This document shows positions 1 to 7,980 of a stretch of 37,474 bases of DNA, piece by piece (positions within the stretch are counted from its first letter, which is position 1; each line of letters begins with the position of its first letter). The position numbers and the translations under genes are program-made. Source of the DNA: an uncultured Aquimarina sp. (GTDB lineage Bacteria; Bacteroidota; Bacteroidia; Flavobacteriales; Flavobacteriaceae); NCBI GenBank assembly GCA_938011245.1, contig CALLUJ010000023.1, forward strand, positions 1 to 37,474. Reading direction: 5' to 3'. The notes under the pieces were generated by a model. The model did not search any database, was not told the origin of the DNA, and saw only the letters and a program-made list of their open reading frames with translations.

Positions 1-78
1 AGATAATCGTTGTGCTTTAAAGTAATCGATACATGATTTTTCATCTGGAAATTGTTTGTGGAAATCAGATAAAGTCAT
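1..78 (-). CDS. IS1595-family transposase, N-terminal fragment at window edge
   Basis: Reading the minus strand from an ATG at 78 gives 26 open codons running off the left edge, beginning MTLSDFHKQFPDEKSC and continuing IDYFKAQRLS. This matches the usual start of IS1595-type transposases (PF12760 zinc-ribbon region: 'FPDE..C..YF...R', followed in the family by a CPxCG knuckle, which here would lie outside the window). Only the first residues are visible, so it cannot be said whether the element is intact. The family assignment is from pattern recognition of a short stretch. The 116 bases up to the next gene should hold the end of the element, but I could not identify its terminal inverted repeat. 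Confidence 0.6.
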   Translation of the reverse strand, partial: MTLSDFHKQFPDEKSCIDYFKAQRLS

Positions 79-194
79 ATAGAATTTTTAATCTAATTTA
101 AGACTTAAAACAGAAAAGACCAAAAACGGATAGTCATATTAAATTAAACGTAAGGACTTTTATATATTAAGGTCTAAATAAGTAAATACACTTT

Positions 195-1601
195 ATGAAA
201 AGATTATTTTGGTTACCCATATTTCTCGTTTTCAGTCTTAGTTTAACGAATTGTGAAAACGATGACGGTTTTGATAATGTATTAGAATCCAATGAGGTTA
301 ACGATTTTATATACAGAGGGCTAAATCAGTTTTATTTATATAAGGATGATGTTCCTGATTTAGCAAATAATAGATTTAATTCTAGAGAAGATAGAACTAA
401 TTTTATTAGTCGAGGAGGAGAACCAGAAGCTTTTTTTGAAAGACTAACAATTGCCTCAGATCGCTTTAGCTTTATTATAAACGACTTTGAAGTTTTAGAA
501 CAATCTTTTAGAGGAACCTCTTTATCTAGTGGAATGAAGTTTAATATTAACGAAGTAGAAAATAATAGATACATAGTTATAACCGATATTGTTAAAGGTA
601 GTCCTGCTGATAATGCAGGAATTAAACGCGGAATGATATTTAATAGAATTAATGGAAATCTAATAACGGTTAACAATACGTCTATTTTATTTAGAAGCAT
701 TTCTTTTAGTATAAGTGAAGCACGTTTTAGTAATGGAAATCTAGTAGATGTAAATAATACAATTAGTCTTACTAGAGTAGAAGTAACAGAAAATCCTATC
801 GCTACTACCAGTATTATTGAAGAAGAAGGGCATAAAATTGGATACCTTCAATACAATGGATTTACTTCTAGTTTTGAGGAGCAATTAAATAACGAATTTG
901 CTGTATTTAAAGCAGCAAATTTAACAGACTTTGTTTTAGATCTTCGGTATAATGGAGGAGGAGCAGTAATTACAGCCAACTCACTTTGTGGTATGATTAC
1001 GGGAAATTTAAGTGGACAAGTATTTAATTTGCGTCAGTGGAATAGTGATAATCAAAAAGCCATTCAAAATGATGATCCAGAATCGTTAATAGATCGATTT
1101 ATAGATAAAACAACACAAGGAACAACATTAAATAGTCTTGGACTTAACAAAATATACATAATTACTACTAAGGAGCGTACGGCATCTTCTAGCGAACTAG
1201 TAATTAATAGTCTAAAACCTTACATAGATGTTGTTGTTATTGGAGATGCTCAAGGAACTGTAGGTAAAGCTCAAGCATCGAGAACGGTGTACGATTCTAG
1301 GAGTTTTTCGAGAAGTAATATCAATCCTGCACATACATATGCTATGCAGCCACTTATATTTGAAACAGTAAATAAAAATGGAGAAGGAGTTCCTAAAAGT
1401 GGTATTATACCAGATATAATAGCTAAAGAAGATGAGGAGAATCTTGGAGTCTTAGGAGATCCTAGCGAACCTCTTTTTAGAAAAGCAATTGATAATATTT
1501 TAGGAAAGGACGTACAAAGTGCCAAAAGAATACATTTTAATAATTCCACTTATATAGGTAACGAAGCCATGTTTTCTCCTGTTTATCAACGTATGTATTA
1601 A
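195..1601 (+). CDS. S41 family peptidase lipoprotein (copy 1 of tandem pair)
   Basis: A 468-residue secreted serine protease of the C-terminal processing peptidase (S41) type. The N-terminus is a lipoprotein signal (hydrophobic run ending LSLTNC, Cys20) followed by acidic residues (ENDDG), so the mature protein is probably anchored in the outer membrane. A PDZ-like region lies at about residues 110-170 (GSPADNAGIKRG). The protease domain spans about 210-410 and has the LDLRYNGGG strand, then TASSSEL with Ser331 as candidate nucleophile and TVGK with Lys358 as candidate general base. This is the Ser-Lys dyad spacing seen in the family. The C-terminus ends in PVYQRMY, nearly identical to the next gene. 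The substrate is unknown. The start is supported by the signal peptide. It is separated from copy 2 by 141 bases without an obvious terminator. Confidence 0.9.
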   Translation: MKRLFWLPIFLVFSLSLTNCENDDGFDNVLESNEVNDFIYRGLNQFYLYKDDVPDLANNRFNSREDRTNFISRGGEPEAFFERLTIASDRFSFIINDFEVLEQSFRGTSLSSGMKFNINEVENNRYIVITDIVKGSPADNAGIKRGMIFNRINGNLITVNNTSILFRSISFSISEARFSNGNLVDVNNTISLTRVEVTENPIATTSIIEEEGHKIGYLQYNGFTSSFEEQLNNEFAVFKAANLTDFVLDLRYNGGGAVITANSLCGMITGNLSGQVFNLRQWNSDNQKAIQNDDPESLIDRFIDKTTQGTTLNSLGLNKIYIITTKERTASSSELVINSLKPYIDVVVIGDAQGTVGKAQASRTVYDSRSFSRSNINPAHTYAMQPLIFETVNKNGEGVPKSGIIPDIIAKEDEENLGVLGDPSEPLFRKAIDNILGKDVQSAKRIHFNNSTYIGNEAMFSPVYQRMY

Positions 1602-1742
1602 TTATTATAGTAATTGCTTATAAAAATACGCATATCGAAAATAAGTACTATTAAGAAATAAGCTAAAATTAACAGTAAATGTTTGAATAAGTATATGGTT
1701 TTAATGTGAATATAATTATACATTGCACGTTAAAATTTAATT

Positions 1743-3224
1743 ATGAATGTTAAGCATCTAATATTTGCTATTATTGCTCCCCTATTATTTGTAAATTGTA
1801 GTAGTGATAATAATAGTATTGAAGAATTAGAAGAATCGGTAACAATTTCAAGACCAACAGTACCATTTCAAAATGAAATAAAAAGGTTTATCTTCTCGGC
1901 TTTAAATTCAGTCTATTTATATAGCGATGAAGTTCCCGATTTTTCAGAAGATAGATTTGACTCTCAAAGAGCATTTAATACTTTTTTAAATAATACAGGT
2001 TCTCCTGAAGACTTTTTTGAAAGACTTATTGTGCCTAAAGATAGATTTAGTTATATAATTAATAATTACGAGGAACAACAAGCCGCTTCTGCTGGTCAAA
2101 GTGTAAGTAGTGGTTTAAAATTTGAAGCCTCGTTTATAGATGACACTAGAAGCAATCTTATTCTAATAGTTACCGATGTATTGCCAGATAGTCCAGCCGA
2201 TATAGCAGGAATTAAACGTGGCTTTTTAATTAATAAAATTAACGGGCAACAACTTAATGTAAATAATTTTAACAAACTGTTTGACGATACTAGTTTTACT
2301 TTAGGACAAGCCAACTTGTTTCAAAATGAATCTATAATTTCTACAGATAATTCTTTTGAATTAACTAAAGTAACTTTAATTGAAAGCCCAATTAGACTTT
2401 CGGAAGTACTAGAAGTGGATAATCGTAAAATAGGGTATTTACTTTACAATAGCTTTAGTTTAGCTTTTGAAGAACAACTAAACGCAGAATTTTTAAAATT
2501 TAAGACCGCAGGAGTAACAGACTTTATCTTAGATCTTCGATATAATGGTGGTGGAAATATAATAACAGCAAATGCATTAACGGGAATGATTACAGGTGAT
2601 CTTGTAGGTCAAGTTATTACAAGAGAGCAATGGAATAGTGAGTTACAAGAAGTTTTTCAAAATGAAACCCCAGAAATACTAACAGATACCTTTGTAGAAA
2701 CTACTGTTGCAGGTAACCCATTACATTCTATAGGGATGAAAAAATTATATGTAATAACGTCTAAATCTCAAACAGCATCTGCAAGTGAATTAGTTATAAA
2801 TAGCTTACGCCCTTATATAGATGTTGTTGTTGTAGGAGATCCTAAAGGTACAGTAGGGAAATCCCAAGCCTCCATTACAGTTTACGATTCTGAAGACCTT
2901 AGTAGGGAAAAAGCAAACCCTAATCATAAATACGCTATGCAACCATTGGTTTTTAAAACAGTAAATAGCAATAGCGTGGGAGTTCCAGAAGAAGGTATTT
3001 TTCCAGATATTTTAGGAACTGAAGACTTTTCAAATTTAGGTCAATTAGGTAATATAGAAGAACCTTTGTTAAAATTAGCTTTAGATGATATTACAGGAAA
3101 CTCTACACCTAGTGCAAAAAGAATATCTATTTTAAAAGGAAAGTATTTTGGAAATAGCGAACAAGATCAACCTACTTATCAACGAATGTACACATCAAAA
3201 AAAATAAAAAATAATTTTAAATAA
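1743..3224 (+). CDS. S41 family peptidase lipoprotein (copy 2 of tandem pair)
   Basis: A 493-residue paralogue of the preceding gene with the same architecture: lipoprotein signal ending LLFVNC, acidic/serine linker, PDZ-like region containing DSPADIAGIKRG, and the S41 core with LDLRYNGGG. The catalytic motifs are TASASEL (candidate nucleophile Ser346) and TVGK (candidate base Lys373), with the same 27-residue spacing as copy 1. Both copies end with a QRMY motif, and this one has a short Lys/Asn-rich tail after it. The match runs the whole length of both proteins, so this is a gene duplication followed by divergence. The gene is closed by the strong hairpin at 3257-3305. Substrates, and whether the two proteins act together, cannot be read from sequence. 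Confidence 0.9.
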   Translation: MNVKHLIFAIIAPLLFVNCSSDNNSIEELEESVTISRPTVPFQNEIKRFIFSALNSVYLYSDEVPDFSEDRFDSQRAFNTFLNNTGSPEDFFERLIVPKDRFSYIINNYEEQQAASAGQSVSSGLKFEASFIDDTRSNLILIVTDVLPDSPADIAGIKRGFLINKINGQQLNVNNFNKLFDDTSFTLGQANLFQNESIISTDNSFELTKVTLIESPIRLSEVLEVDNRKIGYLLYNSFSLAFEEQLNAEFLKFKTAGVTDFILDLRYNGGGNIITANALTGMITGDLVGQVITREQWNSELQEVFQNETPEILTDTFVETTVAGNPLHSIGMKKLYVITSKSQTASASELVINSLRPYIDVVVVGDPKGTVGKSQASITVYDSEDLSREKANPNHKYAMQPLVFKTVNSNSVGVPEEGIFPDILGTEDFSNLGQLGNIEEPLLKLALDDITGNSTPSAKRISILKGKYFGNSEQDQPTYQRMYTSKKIKNNFK

Positions 3225-3256
3225 GCATTCGTTACATAGTATAGTAAAATTAACAT

Positions 3257-3305
3257 AAAATACTAAAAGCTCAATAATTCAAGATTATTGGGCTTTTAGT
3301 ATTTT
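3257..3305. terminator. Strong hairpin terminator after the S41 pair
   Basis: Arms 3257-3278 and 3284-3305 are complementary over 22 positions with a single G-U pair and a 5-base loop (TCAAG). The outer bases are AAAA on the left and TTTT on the right, so it could work in either direction. It ends only 27 bases before the mutS2 start codon. Confidence 0.8.
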
Positions 3306-3332
3306 AGCCTCTTATTTTGAGATGCTTTAATA

Positions 3333-5504
3333 ATGATAAAAATTTCTTCCAAAACCCTTCAAGATTTAGAATTTAAAACAGTTAGCGAACAGGTTTCGGA
3401 ATACTGTACCACAGAAAAAGGAATACAAAAAGCTTTAAAAATGGTTCCTTTTCAAGAAGTAAGCGTTTTGAGGGATGAATTGTTTAAAGTAAACGAATAC
3501 AAATCCTCTTACTTACAAGATGGAAGAATTCCTAACCATGGGTATGATAGTATTGATAATGAATTAAAGCTTTTAAGTATAGAAAACACGTTTTTAGAAG
3601 CCCTTAGTTTAAAGAAAATTATTTCCATTAACCTAAATGTTAATAATCTGTTGCTCTTTTTTAAGCAAAAAAAAGAACTCTATCCTACTCTTGCTAATTT
3701 TGCTTTAGAAATTACGTTTACAACAGATATAATTAAGAATATCGAAGCCATAATAGATCGTTTTGGAGTAGTAAAAAACAGTGCTTCACAAGAGCTAAAC
3801 CACATACGAAAAGCAATTTTAAATATTCAGTCTCAACTAAACGGTAGTTTTGGAAGAGATTTAAGTCGGTATAGCGCCCAAGGTTTCTTAGACGATATTA
3901 GAGAAACCGTAGTGGATAATCGTCGTGTATTAGCCGTAAAAGCAATGTATCGTCGTAAAGTAAAAGGGGCAGTAATGGGAAGTTCTAAAACGGGAAGTAT
4001 CGTATATATAGAACCAGAAGCTACTAGAACCTATAATAATGAATTAAGTAATTTATTGTACGAAGAGCGAGAAGAAATTATTCGTATTTTAAAAGCCCTA
4101 ACAGATTTGATTAGGCCTTATGCTGAAATTTTAAATGACTTTCAAGAATATTTAAGTGCTATGGATCTTATAAGCGCTAAAACTAAATACGGAGAAAGTA
4201 TAAATGGTATTTTACCTAAAATTTCTAAAGAAAGAGATTTATTTTTAAAAGAAGCCTTTCATCCTCTACTTCTTTTAAATAATAAAGCCAAAGGAGAGCA
4301 AACCTTTTCTCAAACAATCCATTTAGAAGAGGGGAGTCGTATTATAGTAATTTCAGGACCAAACGCAGGAGGAAAAAGTATTACATTAAAAACCGTAGGA
4401 CTATTACAAATAATGCTTCAAAGTGGTCTTTTAATACCTGTGCACGAATATAGTAGAGTGTGCTTATTCGATACTATTTTAACAGATATAGGAGATAATC
4501 AATCTATAGAAAATCACTTAAGTACATATAGCTATCGCTTAAAGAATATGAATTACTTTTTACGAAAATGTAATCAAAATACGTTATTTCTTATTGATGA
4601 GTTTGGTACAGGTTCAGATCCCGAACTTGGAGGTGCCTTAGCAGAAGCTTTCCTAGAAGTTTTTTACGAGCGCAAAGCTTTTGGTATTATTACAACCCAC
4701 TATGCTAATTTAAAAATGTTAGCTAACGAGCTTCCAGCCATTACAAATGCTAATATGCTTTTTGATGCACAAAGTTTAAGACCTCTATTTAAATTACATT
4801 TAGGAGAAGCAGGAAGTTCTTTTACGTTTGAGGTAGCTCAAAAAAATGGAATCCCTTTTAGTTTAATTAATAAAGCAAAAAAGAAAGTAGAAAGAGGTAA
4901 AATTAGATTTGATAAAAGTATAGCCAATCTACAAAAAGAACGATCTAAATTAGAAAAGACAAGAACAAAACTTTCTCATGAAGCTAATAAAGCTGAAGAC
5001 CAAAAAGGTAAATTGGAAAAAATTAATGAACGCGTTCAGAAAAAATTAGAAAGCTACCAAGAACTTTACGATGCAAATCAACGTTTAATCTATTTAGGAA
5101 CTAAAGTAAAAACTTTGAGCGAAACATATTACAGAAACAAGAAAAAACGCCCTCTTGTAGATGAATTTATAAAGATTATAGAAATAGAAAACTCTAAAAT
5201 TAAAAAAGAAAGTGCCAAACAACGCAAAGCTAAGCAAGCAGAAGAAAAGAAGATTGCAAACGAGGTTAGCCAAAAAGTAGAAGTAATTCGAAAAGAAAAG
5301 AAGAAAAAGGCAGAGATTGAAGTTAAGGAAGTAAAACCAAAACCAATTTTAAAAGTTAACGATAGGGTAAGGATGTTTGATGGGAAATCTATAGGAACAA
5401 TTGATAAAATTGAAAAAGAAAAAGCTATTGTAAATTATGGCTTATTTACAACCAATGTAAAATTAGATTTATTAGAGTTAGTGGAAAGAGCGAAAAAGAA
5501 ATAA
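3333..5504 (+). CDS. mutS2: MutS2-family ATPase lacking the Smr domain
   Basis: A 723-residue MutS2-type protein, the branch of the MutS family linked to recombination control or ribosome rescue rather than mismatch repair. The N-terminal start (ISSKTLQDLEF) and helical core are typical. The ATPase domain has Walker A GPNAGGKS at residues 342-349 and Walker B LFLIDEFGTGSDP from about 418. A long charged coiled coil runs from about 520 to 665, followed by a KOW-like region at about 675-718 (VNDRVRMFDGKSIGTIDKI). The protein stops there. The C-terminal Smr nuclease/RNA-binding domain of the roughly 785-residue Bacillus protein is absent, with no frameshifted remainder downstream. Transcription must start close to or inside the preceding terminator, or read through it. 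Confidence 0.92.
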   Translation: MIKISSKTLQDLEFKTVSEQVSEYCTTEKGIQKALKMVPFQEVSVLRDELFKVNEYKSSYLQDGRIPNHGYDSIDNELKLLSIENTFLEALSLKKIISINLNVNNLLLFFKQKKELYPTLANFALEITFTTDIIKNIEAIIDRFGVVKNSASQELNHIRKAILNIQSQLNGSFGRDLSRYSAQGFLDDIRETVVDNRRVLAVKAMYRRKVKGAVMGSSKTGSIVYIEPEATRTYNNELSNLLYEEREEIIRILKALTDLIRPYAEILNDFQEYLSAMDLISAKTKYGESINGILPKISKERDLFLKEAFHPLLLLNNKAKGEQTFSQTIHLEEGSRIIVISGPNAGGKSITLKTVGLLQIMLQSGLLIPVHEYSRVCLFDTILTDIGDNQSIENHLSTYSYRLKNMNYFLRKCNQNTLFLIDEFGTGSDPELGGALAEAFLEVFYERKAFGIITTHYANLKMLANELPAITNANMLFDAQSLRPLFKLHLGEAGSSFTFEVAQKNGIPFSLINKAKKKVERGKIRFDKSIANLQKERSKLEKTRTKLSHEANKAEDQKGKLEKINERVQKKLESYQELYDANQRLIYLGTKVKTLSETYYRNKKKRPLVDEFIKIIEIENSKIKKESAKQRKAKQAEEKKIANEVSQKVEVIRKEKKKKAEIEVKEVKPKPILKVNDRVRMFDGKSIGTIDKIEKEKAIVNYGLFTTNVKLDLLELVERAKKK

Positions 5505-5629
5505 TGTGTACTATTAATTTCGTTAAAAAGGAGATTAAAAACAACGTTATTTAGAGAAGAAAAATTCGACTAGTTTAAAAAATTATACTATTACTATAAA
5601 ATAGAATGAGGATAATCATAAAAAACAAA

Positions 5630-6646
5630 ATGAAAAGAATTGCTATATATATTATCTTAGTTATTGGACTTTTAGCTTGTAATAACTCTAAAAAAGTAGA
5701 AGAAGCTATACTTTCTAATAAAGACAAAGTAATAATTAATAAAGAAGGCAATCAAAATATTCAAAATAAGAAAATAGTAGATACTATAGTAAAACCTAAA
5801 ATAATAGAAGAAAAAAAGACCTTAGAAGAGCATATACCCGAAAAAAAACCTTTGAAAAAAGCAATTCAAAAACCTATTGACTCTTTAAAAGTTGAAACTA
5901 AAAAAGTAATAGAAAAAATAACGGCAAAACATACAGTACTTAAAAAGCAAATAGATGATTCTAAAATAACTAGAAAAGAAGAATCGAAAGAAGTAAAAAT
6001 TAGACCGAATCATTCTATTTGGAATACGTTAACCCTAAATAATGTTTCTAAAAAAGGAAAAGTAAATTATACTGGTTTTAAAAGTAAAATTAAAGATCTT
6101 GAGAAGTATTTAAATCAATTAGCAACAATTACACCACAAAAAGATTGGTCTAAAAACGAAAAACTTGCGTATTGGTTTAATCTTTACAATGCCTCTACTG
6201 TAAAGCTAATTACACAAAACTACCCTGTAAAAAGTATAAAAGATATTAATGGAGGAAAACCATGGGACAAAAAATTTATTATATCGGGAAAGAATACTTA
6301 TTCTTTAAATGAAATAGAAAATACTATAGTAAGAGCTAATTTTAATGAACCGAGATTGCATGTTGCTTTTAACTGTGCGGCTGTTTCTTGTCCTAAATTA
6401 TTAAACGGTGCTTTTATTGCTAATACGCTAAACCATCAACTAAATATGTTATCTAATAGTTGGATAAATGATGTTTCGAAAAATATAATTTCTGCAAACG
6501 AAATTAAAATTAGTAAAATATTTGAGTGGTACAAGGTTGATTTTAAAGAAGGTATTATTCCTTTTGTAAATAAATATAGCTCACAAAAAGTAAATACTAA
6601 TGCGAAAATTTTATATCTAGAATATAATTGGGCTTTAAATGAGTAA
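5630..6646 (+). CDS. DUF547 domain lipoprotein
   Basis: A 338-residue lipoprotein with signal MKRIAIYIILVIGLLAC. An upstream in-frame ATG at 5606 would add eight residues. I prefer 5630 because it gives a compact lipoprotein signal, but both are possible. A Lys/Glu/Ile-rich, probably disordered linker covers about residues 25-130. The C-terminal half is DUF547: WNTLTLNNVSKKGKVNYTGF, then KLAYWFNLYNASTVKLI, and HVAFNCAAVSCPKL with two conserved cysteines. DUF547 proteins are predicted envelope proteins of unknown biochemical role. The cysteine-containing block resembles a catalytic site, but no reaction is assigned. It stands alone on the plus strand, 101 bases from mutS2. Confidence 0.85.
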   Translation: MKRIAIYIILVIGLLACNNSKKVEEAILSNKDKVIINKEGNQNIQNKKIVDTIVKPKIIEEKKTLEEHIPEKKPLKKAIQKPIDSLKVETKKVIEKITAKHTVLKKQIDDSKITRKEESKEVKIRPNHSIWNTLTLNNVSKKGKVNYTGFKSKIKDLEKYLNQLATITPQKDWSKNEKLAYWFNLYNASTVKLITQNYPVKSIKDINGGKPWDKKFIISGKNTYSLNEIENTIVRANFNEPRLHVAFNCAAVSCPKLLNGAFIANTLNHQLNMLSNSWINDVSKNIISANEIKISKIFEWYKVDFKEGIIPFVNKYSSQKVNTNAKILYLEYNWALNE

Positions 6647-6779
6647 TGTATTTTAATTACAAAACTTTTAGTGCAGAATAATCAATTTCCTCGATGCAAG
6701 TGTACGAGATATTTGTTTATTGTAGGGAACCTTAAAAATTATTTTATAGAATTTAAGAGAATTATCACTATATAATAAC

Positions 6780-6792
6780 GTTAACAAATATT
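6780..6792 (+). repeat. Left copy of short inverted repeat flanking the amidase/WG pair
   Basis: GTTAACAAATATT here is matched on the opposite strand by AACATTTGTTAAC at 7968-7980 (12 of 13 positions). The outer flanks also share a CTATATA-rich stretch. The pair brackets the amidase and WG genes. The repeat is short and AT-rich, so chance is possible. Confidence 0.35.
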
Positions 6793-6830
6793 GAATACAT
6801 AATAAGGAAGATTTAGATGAATTTTTATCA

Positions 6831-7349
6831 ATGTGGATGTCATATCCTGAACCAGTATATGCAATCGATTTAGCGTTTAGCGAAGAAAACAGTCCTGAAA
6901 CACCTGATAATACTAGAAATTGGATTTACAATACAATTAAACACAGTTGTTGTGTTAGATTGTCTTATTCTTTGAATAAAACCGTATGCCATAAAATAAC
7001 ATTATCATACACGAAAAGTTCTGGTGTGAAATCTATAACAGGTGCAAGAGGACAATATATATATAATGTAGAATCTTTTGACAAATATATGGTTGATAGA
7101 TACGGGCAAGCAGACCATATTTGGAATAATGGAGAAAACAGTCACAATGGATATAATGAGATTATCAAAAAGAAGCAAACAAATGAAGAGTTTCTGAAAG
7201 AAATTGAAAATAAAAAAGGTATTATAATTTTCTTCACAGCTGCTGGTACAAGTTATGATCACGCTGATTTATGGGATAATGGGAAAGTCGGTAGTTATAA
7301 TTTATTTGAGGAATCTGTTAGAATTAAGTTTTGGGAAGCATCTTATTAA
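6831..7349 (+). CDS. Tae4-like (T6SS amidase effector) peptidoglycan amidase
   Basis: A 172-residue protein with the signature blocks of Tae4 family amidases (PF14113, NlpC/P60-like DL-endopeptidases that cut peptidoglycan stem peptides). SCCVRLSYSLN corresponds to the family's CAxRxSYALN (candidate nucleophile Cys40). YIYNVESFDKYMVDRYGQAD matches the conserved central helix block. GIIIFF...DHADLWDNG matches the GHxDLW block (candidate His144). No signal peptide, PAAR, VgrG or Rhs domain is present, and no T6SS gene is in the window. The first ATG in frame is at 6831, yet the same frame stays open and protein-like (KEDLDEFLS) back to a stop at 6792, so the 5' end may be truncated. The next gene starts 13 bases downstream and is a candidate immunity protein. 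The fold is confident. Delivery by T6SS and antibacterial use are inferred. Confidence 0.82.
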   Translation: MWMSYPEPVYAIDLAFSEENSPETPDNTRNWIYNTIKHSCCVRLSYSLNKTVCHKITLSYTKSSGVKSITGARGQYIYNVESFDKYMVDRYGQADHIWNNGENSHNGYNEIIKKKQTNEEFLKEIENKKGIIIFFTAAGTSYDHADLWDNGKVGSYNLFEESVRIKFWEASY

Positions 7350-7362
7350 ACATATTATCATT

Positions 7363-7968
7363 ATGAAAAATATTCTTTATATATCATTTATTTTACTATT
7401 TATTAGTTGTAACACTAAAGCTCAAAAATTGGAAATATTCCAAGATTCTACAACCCAATTATATGGTATTAAATTAAATAATAAAATAATAACTAAAGCA
7501 AGTTACATAGCTATAGATAAATTTACATCTTGTGGAATAGCAAGAGGAACACATAGTACTGACGGTTATCATTATATCAACAAAAAAGGAAAAAAATTAG
7601 ATATTATACCATTTGTAGAAGGCTATGAGCCAGATAAATTTAAAGAAGGATATGCTAGATTCAAATTAAATAATAAAATTGGATTCATTAATGAATGTGG
7701 AATCATTAAAATTGAGGCTAAATATGAATTAGCTTTACCGTTTAAAAATGGATTTTCAATTGTTCGCAAAAATTTTAAAGAAAAGAAGTTAACTCCTGAA
7801 GTTATTAAGTTTATAGGAGGCAAATACGGTGCTATAGATCAAAACGGAAATTTGATAATACCCTTTGAGTATGACTACATATCTTTATTTGATGAGAATA
7901 AAATTGCAATAGCAAAAAAAGGCGACAAAAAAATTAAAATAAATTCAAAAGGAGAAGTCACAAAATAA
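7363..7968 (+). CDS. WG-repeat lipoprotein, candidate immunity protein to the amidase
   Basis: A 201-residue exported protein. The frame is open further upstream inside the amidase gene, but ATG 7363 is chosen because it starts a clean signal peptide MKNILYISFILLFISC. It is probably a lipoprotein at Cys17; a signal peptidase I site at KAQ is an alternative. The rest consists of WG-like repeats: GYHYINKKGKKLDIIPF, KIGFINECGIIKIEAKYE and KYGAIDQNGNLIIPFEYD, spaced as in KWG/WG repeat proteins, which form beta-propeller-like or solenoid folds used for binding. The envelope location matches where a peptidoglycan amidase acts, and the tight coupling to the toxin-like gene suggests an immunity role. 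This is inference: known Tae4 partners (Tai4) are unrelated small helical proteins. Confidence 0.75.
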   Translation: MKNILYISFILLFISCNTKAQKLEIFQDSTTQLYGIKLNNKIITKASYIAIDKFTSCGIARGTHSTDGYHYINKKGKKLDIIPFVEGYEPDKFKEGYARFKLNNKIGFINECGIIKIEAKYELALPFKNGFSIVRKNFKEKKLTPEVIKFIGGKYGAIDQNGNLIIPFEYDYISLFDENKIAIAKKGDKKIKINSKGEVTK

Positions 7969-7980
7969 ACATTTGTTAAC
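7968..7980 (-). repeat. Right copy of short inverted repeat flanking the amidase/WG pair
   Basis: AACATTTGTTAAC begins at the last base of the WG gene's stop codon and is the inverted counterpart of 6780-6792 (12 of 13). It leads directly into the structured noncoding stretch 7981-8160. Confidence 0.35.

Noticed and set aside
332-700. Minus-strand ORF inside the first S41 gene (and similar antisense ORFs at 1271, 2096, 7005, 7623, 18766, 26557, 27903, 32329, 34858, 35288 and 35632)
   Set aside because: All are opposite-strand shadows of well-supported genes and show no domain features of their own.
7255-7362. 36-residue N-terminal extension of the WG-repeat protein
   Set aside because: It overlaps the amidase gene in another frame; the ATG at 7363 begins a proper signal peptide.
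6831-7968. Calling this locus a type VI secretion system
   Set aside because: Only an effector-like amidase and a possible immunity gene are present; no structural T6SS gene occurs in the window.
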